The notes: a model not told the origin generated them from the sequence alone. Positions 28,623 through 37,281 are shown, numbered from the stretch's first letter. The stretch: DNA of 64,000 bases from Streptomyces djakartensis (GCF_014651075.1 NZ_BMWE01000001.1:62001-126000); one strand, 5' to 3'. Numbers and translations are program-made.

Positions 28623-30182
28623 TCACCGGTGTGCCGAGCGGCCCGCGAGCGCGCCGAGTGCCCGCAGGGCCGGGGAGCGGCCCGCCCGCGGGACGGTCCA
28701 CAGCACCTGGCCGCGGACGCCCCACCCGGCGAGCAGGGCGTTGGCCGCCAGGAAGCCGGTGGTGGCGGCCCGTTCCATCAGGGCCACGGGCAGGTCGCAG
28801 CGGATCCCGTCACCGGCCAGTGTCAGCCACGGGTGAGGGGTCGTCACGGTGGGGCGACGGTGGTGGGTGCCCACCGGGAAGTGCGGGCAGTCCGCGCGCC
28901 ACTCGTGCCGGGCGTCGACGACCCGCGCCGCGCGGGTCTCCGGGTACACCCGCCGCAACTGTTCGAGTACCTCGTGCTGCGCGCTCTGCGGTTCCGTGCC
29001 GTCGGGGACGGCGTAGGCGTGCAGTTCCACCACCGACCCCGCGTTCCTCGCGGCCCAGCGGGCGGCCTCGCCCTCGTAGCGTTCCAGGACACTCACGTTG
29101 TCCAGGCCGCCGTACCCGCTGGTGCCGAGGAAGCCGGGGCGGTCGGCGCGGACCGGCCGGTCGAGCCAGAGCCGGGAGACGAGGAACGGCGGGGCGGTGC
29201 GCAGGGCGGCGATGTCGTCGCGCCAGGTGCCGGTGCCCAGGCCGGGCGAGCCGGCGACGACCCGCCGCAGTCCCGCGGTGTCGAGGGCGAGCACCACCGC
29301 GTCGTGCCGGTCGGTGCCGGTGCCGGTGCGCACCTCGGCTCCCCCGGTGCCGGCCGGGTCCACGCCGAGTACGGCCGTGCCGGTGCGGACGTCCGCGCCG
29401 AGGCGCTGGAGATAGGTCCCGAGCGGCTCCCACAGGGCCTGCGGGAAGGGCTCGTCGGGCACGTCGAACAGCAGCCCTTCCGCCGAGCCGAGGAAGTAGA
29501 TGTGGAACATCAGCATCAGTTCGGCGGCGGACAGTTCGCGCGGGTCGGCGAAGAAACTGCGCGAGAACACCTCGAAGGCCAGGTGGTGCGCGGCCTCGGG
29601 GAAGCGGACGCGTTCCAGGAAGCCGGCCGCGCTGATCCGGTCGAAGCGTGTGTACACCTCCGGCACGCGCACGTCCAGCAGCGGCAGCGCCGCCCGGGCG
29701 TCCAGGGCGGTGAGGTCGCGCCAGCCGAAGGTGGGGCTGAGGGCGACAAAGCCGAGGGCGCTGAACGGCGGTGTGCGCGGGACGCGGGCGAAGCTGTCGG
29801 TCAGGCCACCGCTGTGCCTGAGGGGGTAGTCGGGCAGCGGGGTGAGGCGCGAGAGGGCGGGGTCGGTCCGCCGCAGCAGGCCGCGCAGGTTGTAGTACTG
29901 GCGGAAGAAGGCGTGGAAGCCGCGGCTCATGGTCACGACGGAGCCGTCCGCGAGCCGGGTGCGGTGGCCGGCGAGGCGCCCGCCCAGGGACTCCTCGCGT
30001 TCGTAGAGGGTCACCCGGGCGCCGCGTTCGGCCAGTCCGGTGGCCGCCGCGAGACCGGCGATCCCGCCGCCCACCACGGCGACCGAGGGCGCGTCCCCGG
30101 GGGCGAACCGGTCCCGGCCGGGGGCGGGCGTCAGGACCTCGGCCCTGCGGTCCCGGCCACGCCGCACGGTGCGGGTGCTCAT
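28623..30182 (-). CDS. crtU: Beta-carotene desaturase/methylase (aromatic ring-forming, CrtU)
   Basis: A 519-residue FAD-dependent enzyme of the phytoene-desaturase superfamily that aromatises and methyl-shifts the beta rings of beta-carotene to give isorenieratene. The FAD motif is VAVVGGGIAGLAAATGLAER (about residues 34-53) followed by SLGGRLAGHR; SRGFHAFFRQYYNLRG is typical of CrtU. The ATG at 30182 has GGAGG 8 nt upstream and overlaps the methyltransferase stop by 4 nt. It is last in the crtY-crtT-crtU operon. Confidence 0.92.
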   Translation of the reverse strand: MSTRTVRRGRDRRAEVLTPAPGRDRFAPGDAPSVAVVGGGIAGLAAATGLAERGARVTLYEREESLGGRLAGHRTRLADGSVVTMSRGFHAFFRQYYNLRGLLRRTDPALSRLTPLPDYPLRHSGGLTDSFARVPRTPPFSALGFVALSPTFGWRDLTALDARAALPLLDVRVPEVYTRFDRISAAGFLERVRFPEAAHHLAFEVFSRSFFADPRELSAAELMLMFHIYFLGSAEGLLFDVPDEPFPQALWEPLGTYLQRLGADVRTGTAVLGVDPAGTGGAEVRTGTGTDRHDAVVLALDTAGLRRVVAGSPGLGTGTWRDDIAALRTAPPFLVSRLWLDRPVRADRPGFLGTSGYGGLDNVSVLERYEGEAARWAARNAGSVVELHAYAVPDGTEPQSAQHEVLEQLRRVYPETRAARVVDARHEWRADCPHFPVGTHHRRPTVTTPHPWLTLAGDGIRCDLPVALMERAATTGFLAANALLAGWGVRGQVLWTVPRAGRSPALRALGALAGRSAHR

Positions 30183-30949
30183 CGGATGTCCTCCGTGTAC
30201 TCCGTGTGCTCCGTGTCCTCCGCCGCGTGCTCCGCCGCCGTCGTGGAGCCGTTGCGGGCGACGAAGGTGTGGGTGATGCCGGTCTGCCACCCGGCGAGGG
30301 GCAGGGCACGGGCCCCCGTGAACCCGGCCCGGGTCAGCCGGCCGGTGAAGGCGGGCGCCGTGTCGAAGGCGAGGACGCTGTGCCACAGATGCTGGTAGAG
30401 GGCCCGGTCGCCGGTGAGGGTGCCCGCGGGGATGATCACGCCCTGGCAGACGGCGGTCCACAGCGCGCGGTGTGCAGGTGAGCCGCCGAGGCTGTACTCG
30501 TGTACGGCGAGGCGCCCGCCCGGCCGCAGGAGCGCCCGTACCGTGCGCAGCACGGCGTCCGGGTCGGAGACGTTGCGGAACAGGTAGGCGGCGAAGACCG
30601 CGTCGAAGGGGCCTTCACCGGCTGTTTCGAGGGTCTCGGCGCTTCTGTGCAGGAACCGCACGCCGTCGGGCCACGGCTTGGCCAGTGCCCGCCGCAGCAT
30701 GCCCGGGGAGGCGTCCACGGCGGTGATCCGGGCCCGGGGCGCGGCCCGCAGCAGGGCCAGAGTGGAGGCGCCGGTGCCGCAGCCGAGGTCGAGCAGGTGC
30801 AGACCGGCTCCGTCCCCCGGCAGCCGCAGCCGGCGGGCGGAGCGGAGCAGGTCGGTGCGGTAACCGGGGCTGAGGGCGGTGAGCCGGTCGTAGGTGCGGG
30901 CCGCGTGGTCGAAGGCGCGTGCCAGGTCGTGGTCGCGCAGCAGGGTCAT
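30179..30949 (-). CDS. crtT: SAM-dependent methyltransferase of the carotenoid operon
   Basis: A 256-residue class I methyltransferase (UbiE/COQ5-like). Motif I is LHLLDLGCGTGASTLALL (about residues 44-61), motif II region PFDAVFAAYLFRNV, and LLRPGGRLAVHEYS is the post-motif III strand. Both ends overlap neighbours by 4 nt (ATGA with crtY and crtU), so the three genes are translationally coupled. The gene has the position and size of crtT; its substrate in carotenoid metabolism has not been settled as far as I know. Confidence 0.9.
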   Translation of the reverse strand: MTLLRDHDLARAFDHAARTYDRLTALSPGYRTDLLRSARRLRLPGDGAGLHLLDLGCGTGASTLALLRAAPRARITAVDASPGMLRRALAKPWPDGVRFLHRSAETLETAGEGPFDAVFAAYLFRNVSDPDAVLRTVRALLRPGGRLAVHEYSLGGSPAHRALWTAVCQGVIIPAGTLTGDRALYQHLWHSVLAFDTAPAFTGRLTRAGFTGARALPLAGWQTGITHTFVARNGSTTAAEHAAEDTEHTEYTEDIR

Positions 30950-32166
30950 CGGGGGCTCTCTCCGGTTCGTGGGGCGGGGTGGGTGCGGCGGGGCAGGAAG
31001 GGCACTTCGACCGCGGTGCGGAGCATCGGGATCACCGGGGTGCGCAGTCCGATGCCCCACTCCTCCCGTAGGGAGGTGGCGCCGTCCAGGAAGCGCAGCA
31101 GGCGGTGGGCCGGCGTGCGGCGGAACAGATCCGTGAAGAACGCGGGGCCGTCGATGCGGCCGGTGTCCAGGGCCCGCAGCAGCACCGCGTCCATGAAGAG
31201 CGCCCGCCGCCGGTGGGGTGGGGGCACGGTGGCGTTGCCGTCCCGCAGGGCGGCGGCGACGGCCCGGCTGTGCCGCTGCACCGCGGCGAAGGTGTAGCCG
31301 GTGGCGGGGCGGGTGGCGCCGCCCGCCGTGCCGATGCGGAACACGGCGTTGCCGGTGCGCCGGGGGAAGCGGGCGTCGGTCATCGGGATGACGCCCTGTT
31401 CCGCGGACTCCACGGTGAACGCGTCCAGACCCAGGACCTGGCGCGCGTAGTGACCGAGTGCCGCCTCGTACGCCGCGGTGGTCAGCGGGGCCCGGGAGAA
31501 CTCGGTGTACTCGACGAGCGCCCGGTCGGGGGCGAGCGGAAGGACGTAGCCGAAGGCGAGCCCGTGCCGTGGCTGCGGCACCCGGAAGTCCATCAGGTCG
31601 GCGATCGCCGGGTCGAACCGGCCGGTGTCCGTGCGCACGAACCAGCCGTGGAAGTGCTGCAGAAGCTGCGTCCGGGACGGCGGCAGGGCGGGCAGCGGCC
31701 GCGAGTCGAACACCCGCCGGGCGCGCAGGACCAGCGTCCGGCCGCCGGGTGCCGTACAGCGGACCTCCGCGCCGCCGGGCACGTCGCGCACGGTGTCCGC
31801 CGTCGCGCGCAGCAGGCTGCCGCCCGGCGAACGCGCGAGCCGCGTGTGCACCAGCCGTTCGAAGGCCGCGGAGCGCACCATGCGGTAGCGCGACGGCGCC
31901 GGATCGACGGTGAGCGCGCTGCCGTCCGGGCCGTGCACCCGCAGCAGCGGCCAGGTGGCGTGCACCGCCTCCTCGAAGTCGCCGCCGCCCTCGTCCCAGT
32001 AGCACCAGGTCCGCTCGGCCGGGCGCCCGGGCCCGTCCGGCGGCTCCACCACGGTCACGGTCGCGGCGCCGGTCTGGACCAGCCGGTGGGCGAGGCTCAG
32101 TCCGGCGGCACCTCCCCCGACGACCACCACGTCGGACGTTCCGCCGGGCCCCGGCCCCGGACTCAC
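30946..32166 (-). CDS. crtY: Lycopene beta-cyclase
   Basis: A 406-residue FAD/NAD(P)-binding cyclase that closes the lycopene ends to beta rings. The nucleotide-binding motif DVVVVGGGAAGLSLAHRL is at residues 12-29; VFDSRPLPALPPSRTQLLQH and the catalytic-region motif HYARQVLG...SAEQGVIPM follow, as does FRIGTAGGATRPATGYTF. The start is GTG 32166 with a purine-rich but weak ribosome-binding site. It is the first gene of the minus-strand crt operon; the promoter should lie in 32167-32348. Confidence 0.92.
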   Translation of the reverse strand: MSPGPGPGGTSDVVVVGGGAAGLSLAHRLVQTGAATVTVVEPPDGPGRPAERTWCYWDEGGGDFEEAVHATWPLLRVHGPDGSALTVDPAPSRYRMVRSAAFERLVHTRLARSPGGSLLRATADTVRDVPGGAEVRCTAPGGRTLVLRARRVFDSRPLPALPPSRTQLLQHFHGWFVRTDTGRFDPAIADLMDFRVPQPRHGLAFGYVLPLAPDRALVEYTEFSRAPLTTAAYEAALGHYARQVLGLDAFTVESAEQGVIPMTDARFPRRTGNAVFRIGTAGGATRPATGYTFAAVQRHSRAVAAALRDGNATVPPPHRRRALFMDAVLLRALDTGRIDGPAFFTDLFRRTPAHRLLRFLDGATSLREEWGIGLRTPVIPMLRTAVEVPFLPRRTHPAPRTGESPR

Positions 32167-32348
32167 CGGGTACCGCCCCCGCGTACCCGGCCACCGGGCA
32201 TCCGGGCGCGTGCGCCGATCATCACCACACCCCGCTCCCCGCCACCACCGGGCCGACCGCTCCGAGGACCACTCCGATTCCGTTTCGCTGCCCCTTCCGG
32301 ACGCCGGCCGTGTTCGGATGCAGCGGGCCGCCACTTCGGCGAACGCGG

Positions 32349-33575
32349 TTACTGCGAGACGACCGACTCCAGGAGGGCCACGGCCTCCGCCAGACCCGCC
32401 GGGCGCGGCACTCCGGGCAGGGTCCGGCCGGCCCAGCCGGGCCCGATCGTCAGCACGACCGGTCCGCGGCGAGCACCGCGCACCCCCCACTCCATCGCGG
32501 CCACGTGCTGGGCCAGGGGCCTGCTGGCGGTGGTACGGGACTGCGCCCACAGCGCCACCGCGGCCGGTCCGGTTCTGCGGACGGCCGTGACGAGCGACTC
32601 CACGGGCAGCGCGGCGCCGAACATGCGCACCGGCAGTCCGCGTTCGGCCAGCGCGGCGGCCAGCACCTCCAGCGGCAGCGTGTGGTTCTCCCCGGGCACG
32701 CACGCGAGCACCGTCAGCGCGCCCGGGCGGTCGGCGACCGCGACGGGGGCGCCGCGCCGCAGCGCGCCGGAGACGTGCCAGGACAGGAAGTGCTCGACCT
32801 CGACGTACTTCTCCCCCGAGCTCTCCCACTTGCGGCCGACCGCCTGGAGCGTCGGCATGATCACTTCGGTCCAGGCCGTGACCAGCCCGTGCTCGTCGAT
32901 CGCGGCCTCGAGCAGTTCGTCGAGTGCGGCGGCGTCGAGACGCAAGGCGGCACGGGCGATGCCCTTGCACTCCTGACGCACGTCTCCCAGCCGCAGCCCG
33001 CTGCCCGCCCGGCTGCGGACGGGGCGGGAGGGGCGTGCCGCCCCGCCGGCGGCCCGCGGCCCCGCGGCTGCCTCGGTGGACGCTCCGAAGTCCCGCCGCC
33101 CTGCGACCGCGTCCGCAGACGAAAGGCCGCCCCGCCGCCCCGAGGCCGTATCCGGCCGCAAACCCGCACCCCGCCGCCCCAGGGCCGTATCCGGCGACAA
33201 ACCCGCACCCCGCCGCCCCGAGGCCGTATCCGGGGACGGATTCGCGGCCCGTAGCCCCGGGGCCACCCCGGCCGACGCCTCGCCGGGCCCCGTGGGCGCC
33301 GCTTCAGCGAGCACCGCACGCGCCGCCTCGGCGGGAGGTATCCCAGTCGCCGTCAGGGCGCACATCCGCTCCAGCCGTGCCACGTCCGCAGCGGTCCACC
33401 GCCGGTGCCGGCCGCCGGTGTGCGCGTCGGGCCCGAGGCCGTAGCGGCGGTCCCAGGTGCGCACCGTGGTGGGCGCCACGCCCAGCCGCCGCGCCACCTC
33501 ACCGGTGGTCAGCCCGCCGCCAGGCGGTCCCTGCCCGCCTCCCCGGTCGTCGTCGTGCCGTTCGTGTGCATCCAT
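32349..33575 (-). CDS. litR: Light-responsive MerR regulator with B12-binding domain
   Basis: A 408-residue regulator of the CarH/LitR family. Residues 20-85 are a MerR winged helix (LTTGEVARRLGVAPTTVRTW, WDRRYGLGPDAHTGG); residues 85-180 are a low-complexity linker with three 13-residue repeats; residues 195-400 hold the helical and Rossmann B12-binding domains (WESSGEKYVEVEHFLSWHV; VPGENHTLPLEVLA, where His is the probable cobalt ligand). Members use adenosylcobalamin as light sensor. In S. coelicolor litR is required for light-induced transcription of litS and the crt operons. The ATG at 33575 directly follows GGAGGT, so initiation may instead be leaderless or use GTG 33596. Confidence 0.9.
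   Translation of the reverse strand: MDAHERHDDDRGGGQGPPGGGLTTGEVARRLGVAPTTVRTWDRRYGLGPDAHTGGRHRRWTAADVARLERMCALTATGIPPAEAARAVLAEAAPTGPGEASAGVAPGLRAANPSPDTASGRRGAGLSPDTALGRRGAGLRPDTASGRRGGLSSADAVAGRRDFGASTEAAAGPRAAGGAARPSRPVRSRAGSGLRLGDVRQECKGIARAALRLDAAALDELLEAAIDEHGLVTAWTEVIMPTLQAVGRKWESSGEKYVEVEHFLSWHVSGALRRGAPVAVADRPGALTVLACVPGENHTLPLEVLAAALAERGLPVRMFGAALPVESLVTAVRRTGPAAVALWAQSRTTASRPLAQHVAAMEWGVRGARRGPVVLTIGPGWAGRTLPGVPRPAGLAEAVALLESVVSQ
33131..33247 (-). repeat. Three 39-bp tandem repeats in the litR linker
   Basis: GGCCGTATCCGG recurs at 33144, 33183 and 33222, exactly 39 bp apart. Each unit encodes 13 residues of the form GAGLSPDTALGRR. A further diverged unit (NPSPDTASGRR side and SSADAVAGRR side) flanks each end. 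Confidence 0.85.
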
Positions 33576-33592
33576 ACCTCCGACTGTACGAC

Positions 33593-33628
33593 GCACAAAC
33601 GACGCATGTTGAGCCGCGTCGTTTGTGC
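33593..33628. promoter_or_regulatory. Inverted-repeat operator between litR and litS
   Basis: GCACAAACGACGC (33593-33605) and its exact complement GCGTCGTTTGTGC (33616-33628) flank a 10-bp spacer. The site lies in the short litR-litS intergenic region, overlapping the start of litR transcription or translation. It is the obvious binding site for LitR or for another dimeric regulator. CCGAACAC at 33630-33637 next to it is a possible ECF-type -35 element for litS. Confidence 0.75.
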
Positions 33629-33733
33629 GCCGAACACTGGCTTCGAGCGCACGATCGCCGCTCCGCGGAGCGACAGGTGCGGTTGAGGCACACGGCCTTC
33701 CGCCCCCGCGCGCCCGGCAGGAGGAACCAGGCC

Positions 33734-34339
33734 ATGATCACCGACACGCGACGCACCGCCTCCGCCCCGCCCGTGGAGGAGACGCGGTACGAGGAGGAAC
33801 TGGCCCGTGGCCTGGCCGCCGCGGACGAGGAGGCGTTCGCCGCGATCTACCGGCGCTGGGGCTCACTCGTCCACACCATGGCCACCCGCCTGCTCGGCGA
33901 CACCCACGAAGCGGAGGACGTGACCCAGCAGGTCTTCCTCGGCGCCTGGCACGGGAGGGCCGGCTTCCGCCCGGAGCGGGGCCCGCTCGGCGCCTGGCTG
34001 GTCGGCATCACGCGGCGCAAGATCGTCGACGCGCTGGCGGCCAGGACGCGGCGCCTGACGCTGGCCGACTCGGCCGCCCGCGACGCGAGCCCCGCGCCGG
34101 ACGACGAGGCGGTACCGGAACGGGTCCTCGACCGGGTGCTGCTCGTCGACGCCCTGGCACGGCTGCCGCGCCACCAGCGGGAGGTGCTCTGCATGGCCTT
34201 CTACGAGGACCTGACGCAGGCACAGATCGCGGAGCGGACCGGCATGCCCCTGGGCACGGTCAAGAGCCACGCCCGTCGCGGTCTGCACCGGCTGCGCCAG
34301 GCGATCGAACAGACCCCGGCCCAGAGCACGGACGGATAA
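33734..34339 (+). CDS. litS: ECF RNA polymerase sigma factor directing light-induced crt transcription
   Basis: A 201-residue ECF sigma factor. Region 2 spans about residues 35-100 (IYRRWGSLVHTMATRLLGD, HEAEDVTQQVFLGAW) and region 4 about 135-190 (LPRHQREVLCMAFYEDLTQA, then QIAERTGMPLGTVKSHARRG). AGGAGG lies 10 nt before the ATG at 33734. It is divergent from litR and upstream of litA- and litB-like genes, the litSAB order described in S. coelicolor, where the factor transcribes crtE, crtY and its own operon. Confidence 0.92.
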   Translation: MITDTRRTASAPPVEETRYEEELARGLAAADEEAFAAIYRRWGSLVHTMATRLLGDTHEAEDVTQQVFLGAWHGRAGFRPERGPLGAWLVGITRRKIVDALAARTRRLTLADSAARDASPAPDDEAVPERVLDRVLLVDALARLPRHQREVLCMAFYEDLTQAQIAERTGMPLGTVKSHARRGLHRLRQAIEQTPAQSTDG

Positions 34340-34447
34340 GCGCGGCAAAACGGTCATGCCGTGCGCGCATCCGGGGCGGCCCCCACACCTGAAACAGGAC
34401 TGAGTCTGCGCACCGTGCGAAGGCTCCGTTCGAAGGATTGATCTCTC

Positions 34448-35137
34448 ATGACCTCTCACATCCGCCTCGCCCTCGCCGCATCGGCCGGTGCCTGCGCCCT
34501 GGCCCTCGGCACGACCGCACCCGCCCTGGCCGGCGATTCCGGCAAGGCCATGGTGTCCGTCTTCCACGGCATCCCCGGGATGACGGTGGACGTGTACGCC
34601 AACGGCGACCAACTGATCAGCGACTTCAAGCCCGGCACCGTGACGGATCCCCAGTCCCTCGCCGCCGGCACCTACGACATACAGATCTTCAAGGCGGGCC
34701 AGAGCCCTGACGGCACTCCTGCCCTGGAGAAGAAGGTGGAGGTACCCGAGGGCGGGAACGCCACGGTCGCCGCCCATCTCTCCGCCGGCGGGGATCCGCG
34801 ACTGACGGCCTTCACCAATGACGTCTCCCGAGTGGACGCCGGAAAGTCGCGCCTGACGGTGCGCCATGTCGCGGCCGCGCCCGCCGTCGACGTCCGGGCC
34901 GGCGGGCAGCCCCTCTTCAACGACCTGACCAACCCGAAGGAGGCCACCACCGAGGTCGACGCGGGCACCGTCAACACCGACGTGGTCCTCGCCGGTACGG
35001 ACACCGTGGCCATAGGCCCGGCCGACCTCAACCTGAAGGAAGGCACCGGCAACGTCGTCTACGCCTGGGGCAGCGCCGAGGACAAGAACCTCGCCCTGGC
35101 CACCCAGACGTTCAGCGGCCTGAAGTCGGCGTCGTGA
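34448..35137 (+). CDS. Secreted DUF4397-domain protein (litA position)
   Basis: A 229-residue exported protein. The signal peptide runs to about residue 28 (basic start, hydrophobic core, ALA cleavage site before GDSG). The rest is a tandem beta-rich DUF4397 fold: VSVFHGIPGMTVDVYANGD in the first half and LTVRHVAAAPAVDVRAGGQP in the second, a clear internal duplication. Position (litS, this gene, litB-like gene) matches litA, described in S. coelicolor as a putative lipoprotein. Here Cys17 lies within the hydrophobic core, so lipidation is doubtful. Function in the light response is unknown. Confidence 0.8.
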   Translation: MTSHIRLALAASAGACALALGTTAPALAGDSGKAMVSVFHGIPGMTVDVYANGDQLISDFKPGTVTDPQSLAAGTYDIQIFKAGQSPDGTPALEKKVEVPEGGNATVAAHLSAGGDPRLTAFTNDVSRVDAGKSRLTVRHVAAAPAVDVRAGGQPLFNDLTNPKEATTEVDAGTVNTDVVLAGTDTVAIGPADLNLKEGTGNVVYAWGSAEDKNLALATQTFSGLKSAS

Positions 35138-35194
35138 TCGGGGGCGTCATCACGATGACGGGCGCCCCGGTGGGCCGCCGCGCCGCCGGCCGGG

Positions 35195-35701
35195 GTGGCT
35201 GACGGTATGCGAGGGCCGGCCGGAGGGGAAGTGGCGGCTGCCGGCCCGGCAGCCGCCCTCGGCTTTCCGGTCACGCCGTCGGGCCGCGCCACACCTCCGC
35301 GCGACTTGGTGGCGGATCACGCCGACCGACGGGACGGCGCGGCCCCGAAGCGACGGCGGCGCGACGCGGACCTCGACGCCGGCATCGAACGGGCGGGTGT
35401 GACGGACCGAGCGGACGTGAACGCCCCGGACGCCCCGTCCCCGGCCGGCTGGTGCCGCCACGGCCCGGCGCCGTGGAGCAGCCGGGGAGCGGCCGTGCCG
35501 CTCGGCCAGGTCGACACAGGCCCCCGCGCCGGCACCGGTGACCTGGTGCGGCCCGCCGGTGCGAAGCCGGTGCGCCGCCCCGTGGTCGCGCTGGTCACCA
35601 CGCCGGAGGTGGAACTGCCGCCGTCGTCCGGCCCCGTGGTCACGGCGGAGCCGGCCGAGTCCCGTGATCCGGGGAACAGGAGGGCGCAGTGGCCCATGTA
35701 G
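35195..35701 (+). pseudogene. Probable decayed class F sortase
   Basis: Within this stretch the plus frame encodes PSPAGWCRHGPAPWSSRGAA followed by VPLGQVDTGPRAGTG. This closely resembles the sortase F core, which normally reads (L)AGWY..GP.PGE.GAAVLLGHVDT with a catalytic His in GHVDT; here GHVDT has become GQVDT. The downstream TLxTC catalytic region is absent, and the N-terminal part has no signal peptide or membrane segment. DUF4397 proteins are often encoded next to class F sortases, which supports a decayed neighbour. Confidence 0.45.
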
Positions 35702-36099
35702 AGCCCGCGCACCTGGTGGAGCTGGCGCTCGGAAACGCCGCGCCGGACGGGCAACTCGCCGACGCCATGCGGCACATCGAGCAGTGCGACCACTGCCGCC
35801 ACGAGTTGCGGATGATGACCCGCGTGGTGACCGCCGCCCGCTCCGCGAATGTGGTGGACCTGCCGACCGACCCCCCGGAACGCGTCTGGCGGCGGATCGC
35901 ACGGGACTTGTCGTCACGTGAGACCGCCGCCCTCCGGCCGCCCGCCGGCACCCTCGGCCCCGGGAAGCGGAAGATCCTCGCCGCACTGGCGCTCGCGGCG
36001 ATCATCGCCGCGGCAGCCGCCCACTGGTGCCGACGCGACCACCGGAAGCTCCACGGGAGCGGGGTATCACCGACTCGCGGATCAGCACGCGGCGTCTGA
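35689..36099 (+). CDS. litB: Zinc-finger anti-sigma factor (litB position)
   Basis: A 136-residue anti-sigma factor. The zf-HC2/ZAS zinc site is seen in MRHIEQCDHCRHEL (His-x3-Cys-x2-Cys), about residues 28-41; one membrane segment follows (KILAALALAAIIAAAAAHW, about residues 95-113) and a short tail. The start is GTG 35689 with AGGAGGG 5 nt upstream. By position it is LitB, which would hold the sigma factor LitS at the membrane in the dark. The extracytoplasmic part is only ~20 residues, so sensing there seems unlikely. Confidence 0.82.
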   Translation: MAHVEPAHLVELALGNAAPDGQLADAMRHIEQCDHCRHELRMMTRVVTAARSANVVDLPTDPPERVWRRIARDLSSRETAALRPPAGTLGPGKRKILAALALAAIIAAAAAHWCRRDHRKLHGSGVSPTRGSARGV

Positions 36100-36154
36100 G
36101 CCGGGAACCCAGCACTTGTGGCATGCGTCATATATCAGCAGTAACTACCTCGAG

Positions 36155-36180
36155 CGACTGGTTACGGAGGTAACCAGTCG
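36155..36180. terminator. Terminator after litB-like gene
   Basis: CGACTGGTTAC and GTAACCAGTCG form an 11-bp perfect stem around a GGAG loop, 55 nt after the anti-sigma stop codon. It separates the carotenoid locus from the next cluster. An operator function for the following SARP gene cannot be excluded. Confidence 0.7.
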
Positions 36181-36325
36181 TTTCATGCATGCACTCCGAA
36201 GCGGAGACGATCAGTCCGCACCCAGCACTCTCGCCCCCCTCCCGCACGAACCGTGACGACGCTACCGACATCTCCCGACATGGCGGCAGGATCGATGAAA
36301 CGACACGAGAGGCCAACGCAGCGAG

Positions 36326-37228
36326 ATGATTGAATGCGAAAGTAAAATGACGGACATGGACGTCTCATTATCCGTACGGAGCAGTCGGGCAGCCTCACGG
36401 CATCGACTGGAGTTCGGCTTGCTGGGCCCGCTGATCGCACGCTCCGGGAACGGGGTGCTCGATGTCGGACCACCGAAGCGGCGCGTGCTGCTGATCCGGC
36501 TGCTGCTGGAACGAGGGCATGCCGTGCCGCTTGAGTCGCTCTGCGACGACCTGTGGTTCAGCCGTCCGCCGCGGAGCGCCATCTCCTCCATCCACGCGCA
36601 CATCAGCAGGCTGCGTGACGCACTGGAACCCGACCGGGCGGGGCGCGGCGCGGCGAGCGTCCTGGTGCGGGAGTCCATGGGGTACGCCCTGCGGATCCCC
36701 CCGGAAGCACAGGACACGTTCCGTTTTGAACGCAAGCTGGGACGTGCCCGGCGCCTGTTGAGGGAAGGACGCGTCACAGCGGCCCGGCTGGAGATCGACA
36801 CGGCGCTGGCGCTGTGGCGGGGAGCGGCACTCGCCGACGCCGTGGACCACCCCTTCGCCGCCCAGGAGATCGCCAGACTCGAGGAAGCCTGCCTGCTGGC
36901 CCGGGAGTTGCGGGTGACGATCCTGATGCACGAGGGGAATCTGGAGGAAGCCGTGCTGGCGGCCGAGGAGCTGACCTCGCGTACCCCCCTGCGGGAGGTC
37001 AGCTGGGAGCTGCTGATGCGGGCGCTGTACATGTCGGGCCGGCCCGCCGAGGCCCTGCAGCGGTACGCCACGCTTCGCCGGCTGCTCTCGGAGGAACTCG
37101 GCATGGACCCCGGCCCCCGGCTGCAGCGGCTGCAGACCGCGATCCTGCGGCAGGACGACGACCAGCTCACCGCCACCGGTTTCCCCGCACCGCCCCCGGG
37201 GCATGCCTGGCAGCTGAATCGGGGCTGA
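36326..37228 (+). CDS. SARP-family transcriptional activator
   Basis: A 300-residue Streptomyces antibiotic regulatory protein. Residues 25-110 are the OmpR-type winged helix (FGLLGPLIARSGNGVLDVGP, KRRVLLIRLLLERG) and residues 115-270 the bacterial transcriptional activation domain (FRFERKLGRARRLLREGR; LLMRALYMSGRPAEALQRY). SARPs bind heptamer direct repeats spaced 11 or 22 bp. It converges on a second SARP gene and borders the biosynthetic cluster to the right, so it is a likely pathway activator. ATGs at 36347 and 36356 are alternative starts. Confidence 0.9.
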   Translation: MIECESKMTDMDVSLSVRSSRAASRHRLEFGLLGPLIARSGNGVLDVGPPKRRVLLIRLLLERGHAVPLESLCDDLWFSRPPRSAISSIHAHISRLRDALEPDRAGRGAASVLVRESMGYALRIPPEAQDTFRFERKLGRARRLLREGRVTAARLEIDTALALWRGAALADAVDHPFAAQEIARLEEACLLARELRVTILMHEGNLEEAVLAAEELTSRTPLREVSWELLMRALYMSGRPAEALQRYATLRRLLSEELGMDPGPRLQRLQTAILRQDDDQLTATGFPAPPPGHAWQLNRG

Positions 37229-37247
37229 CCCGTGAAGCAGTCGGACA

Positions 37248-37281
37248 GGGGTCCGTCCGGAAGATCTTCCGGACGGACCCC
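37248..37281. terminator. Bidirectional terminator between two SARP genes
   Basis: A 34-nt perfect palindrome, GGGGTCCGTCCGGAAGA followed by its complement, lies 20 nt after the first SARP stop codon and 7 nt after the stop of the convergent one. Confidence 0.85.

Noticed and set aside
33131-33247. Regular 39-bp repeats resembling a short CRISPR array
   Set aside because: No unique spacers, the repeats are tandem and in frame within litR, and no cas genes are present. The same holds for the 84-bp repeats at 21890-22195.
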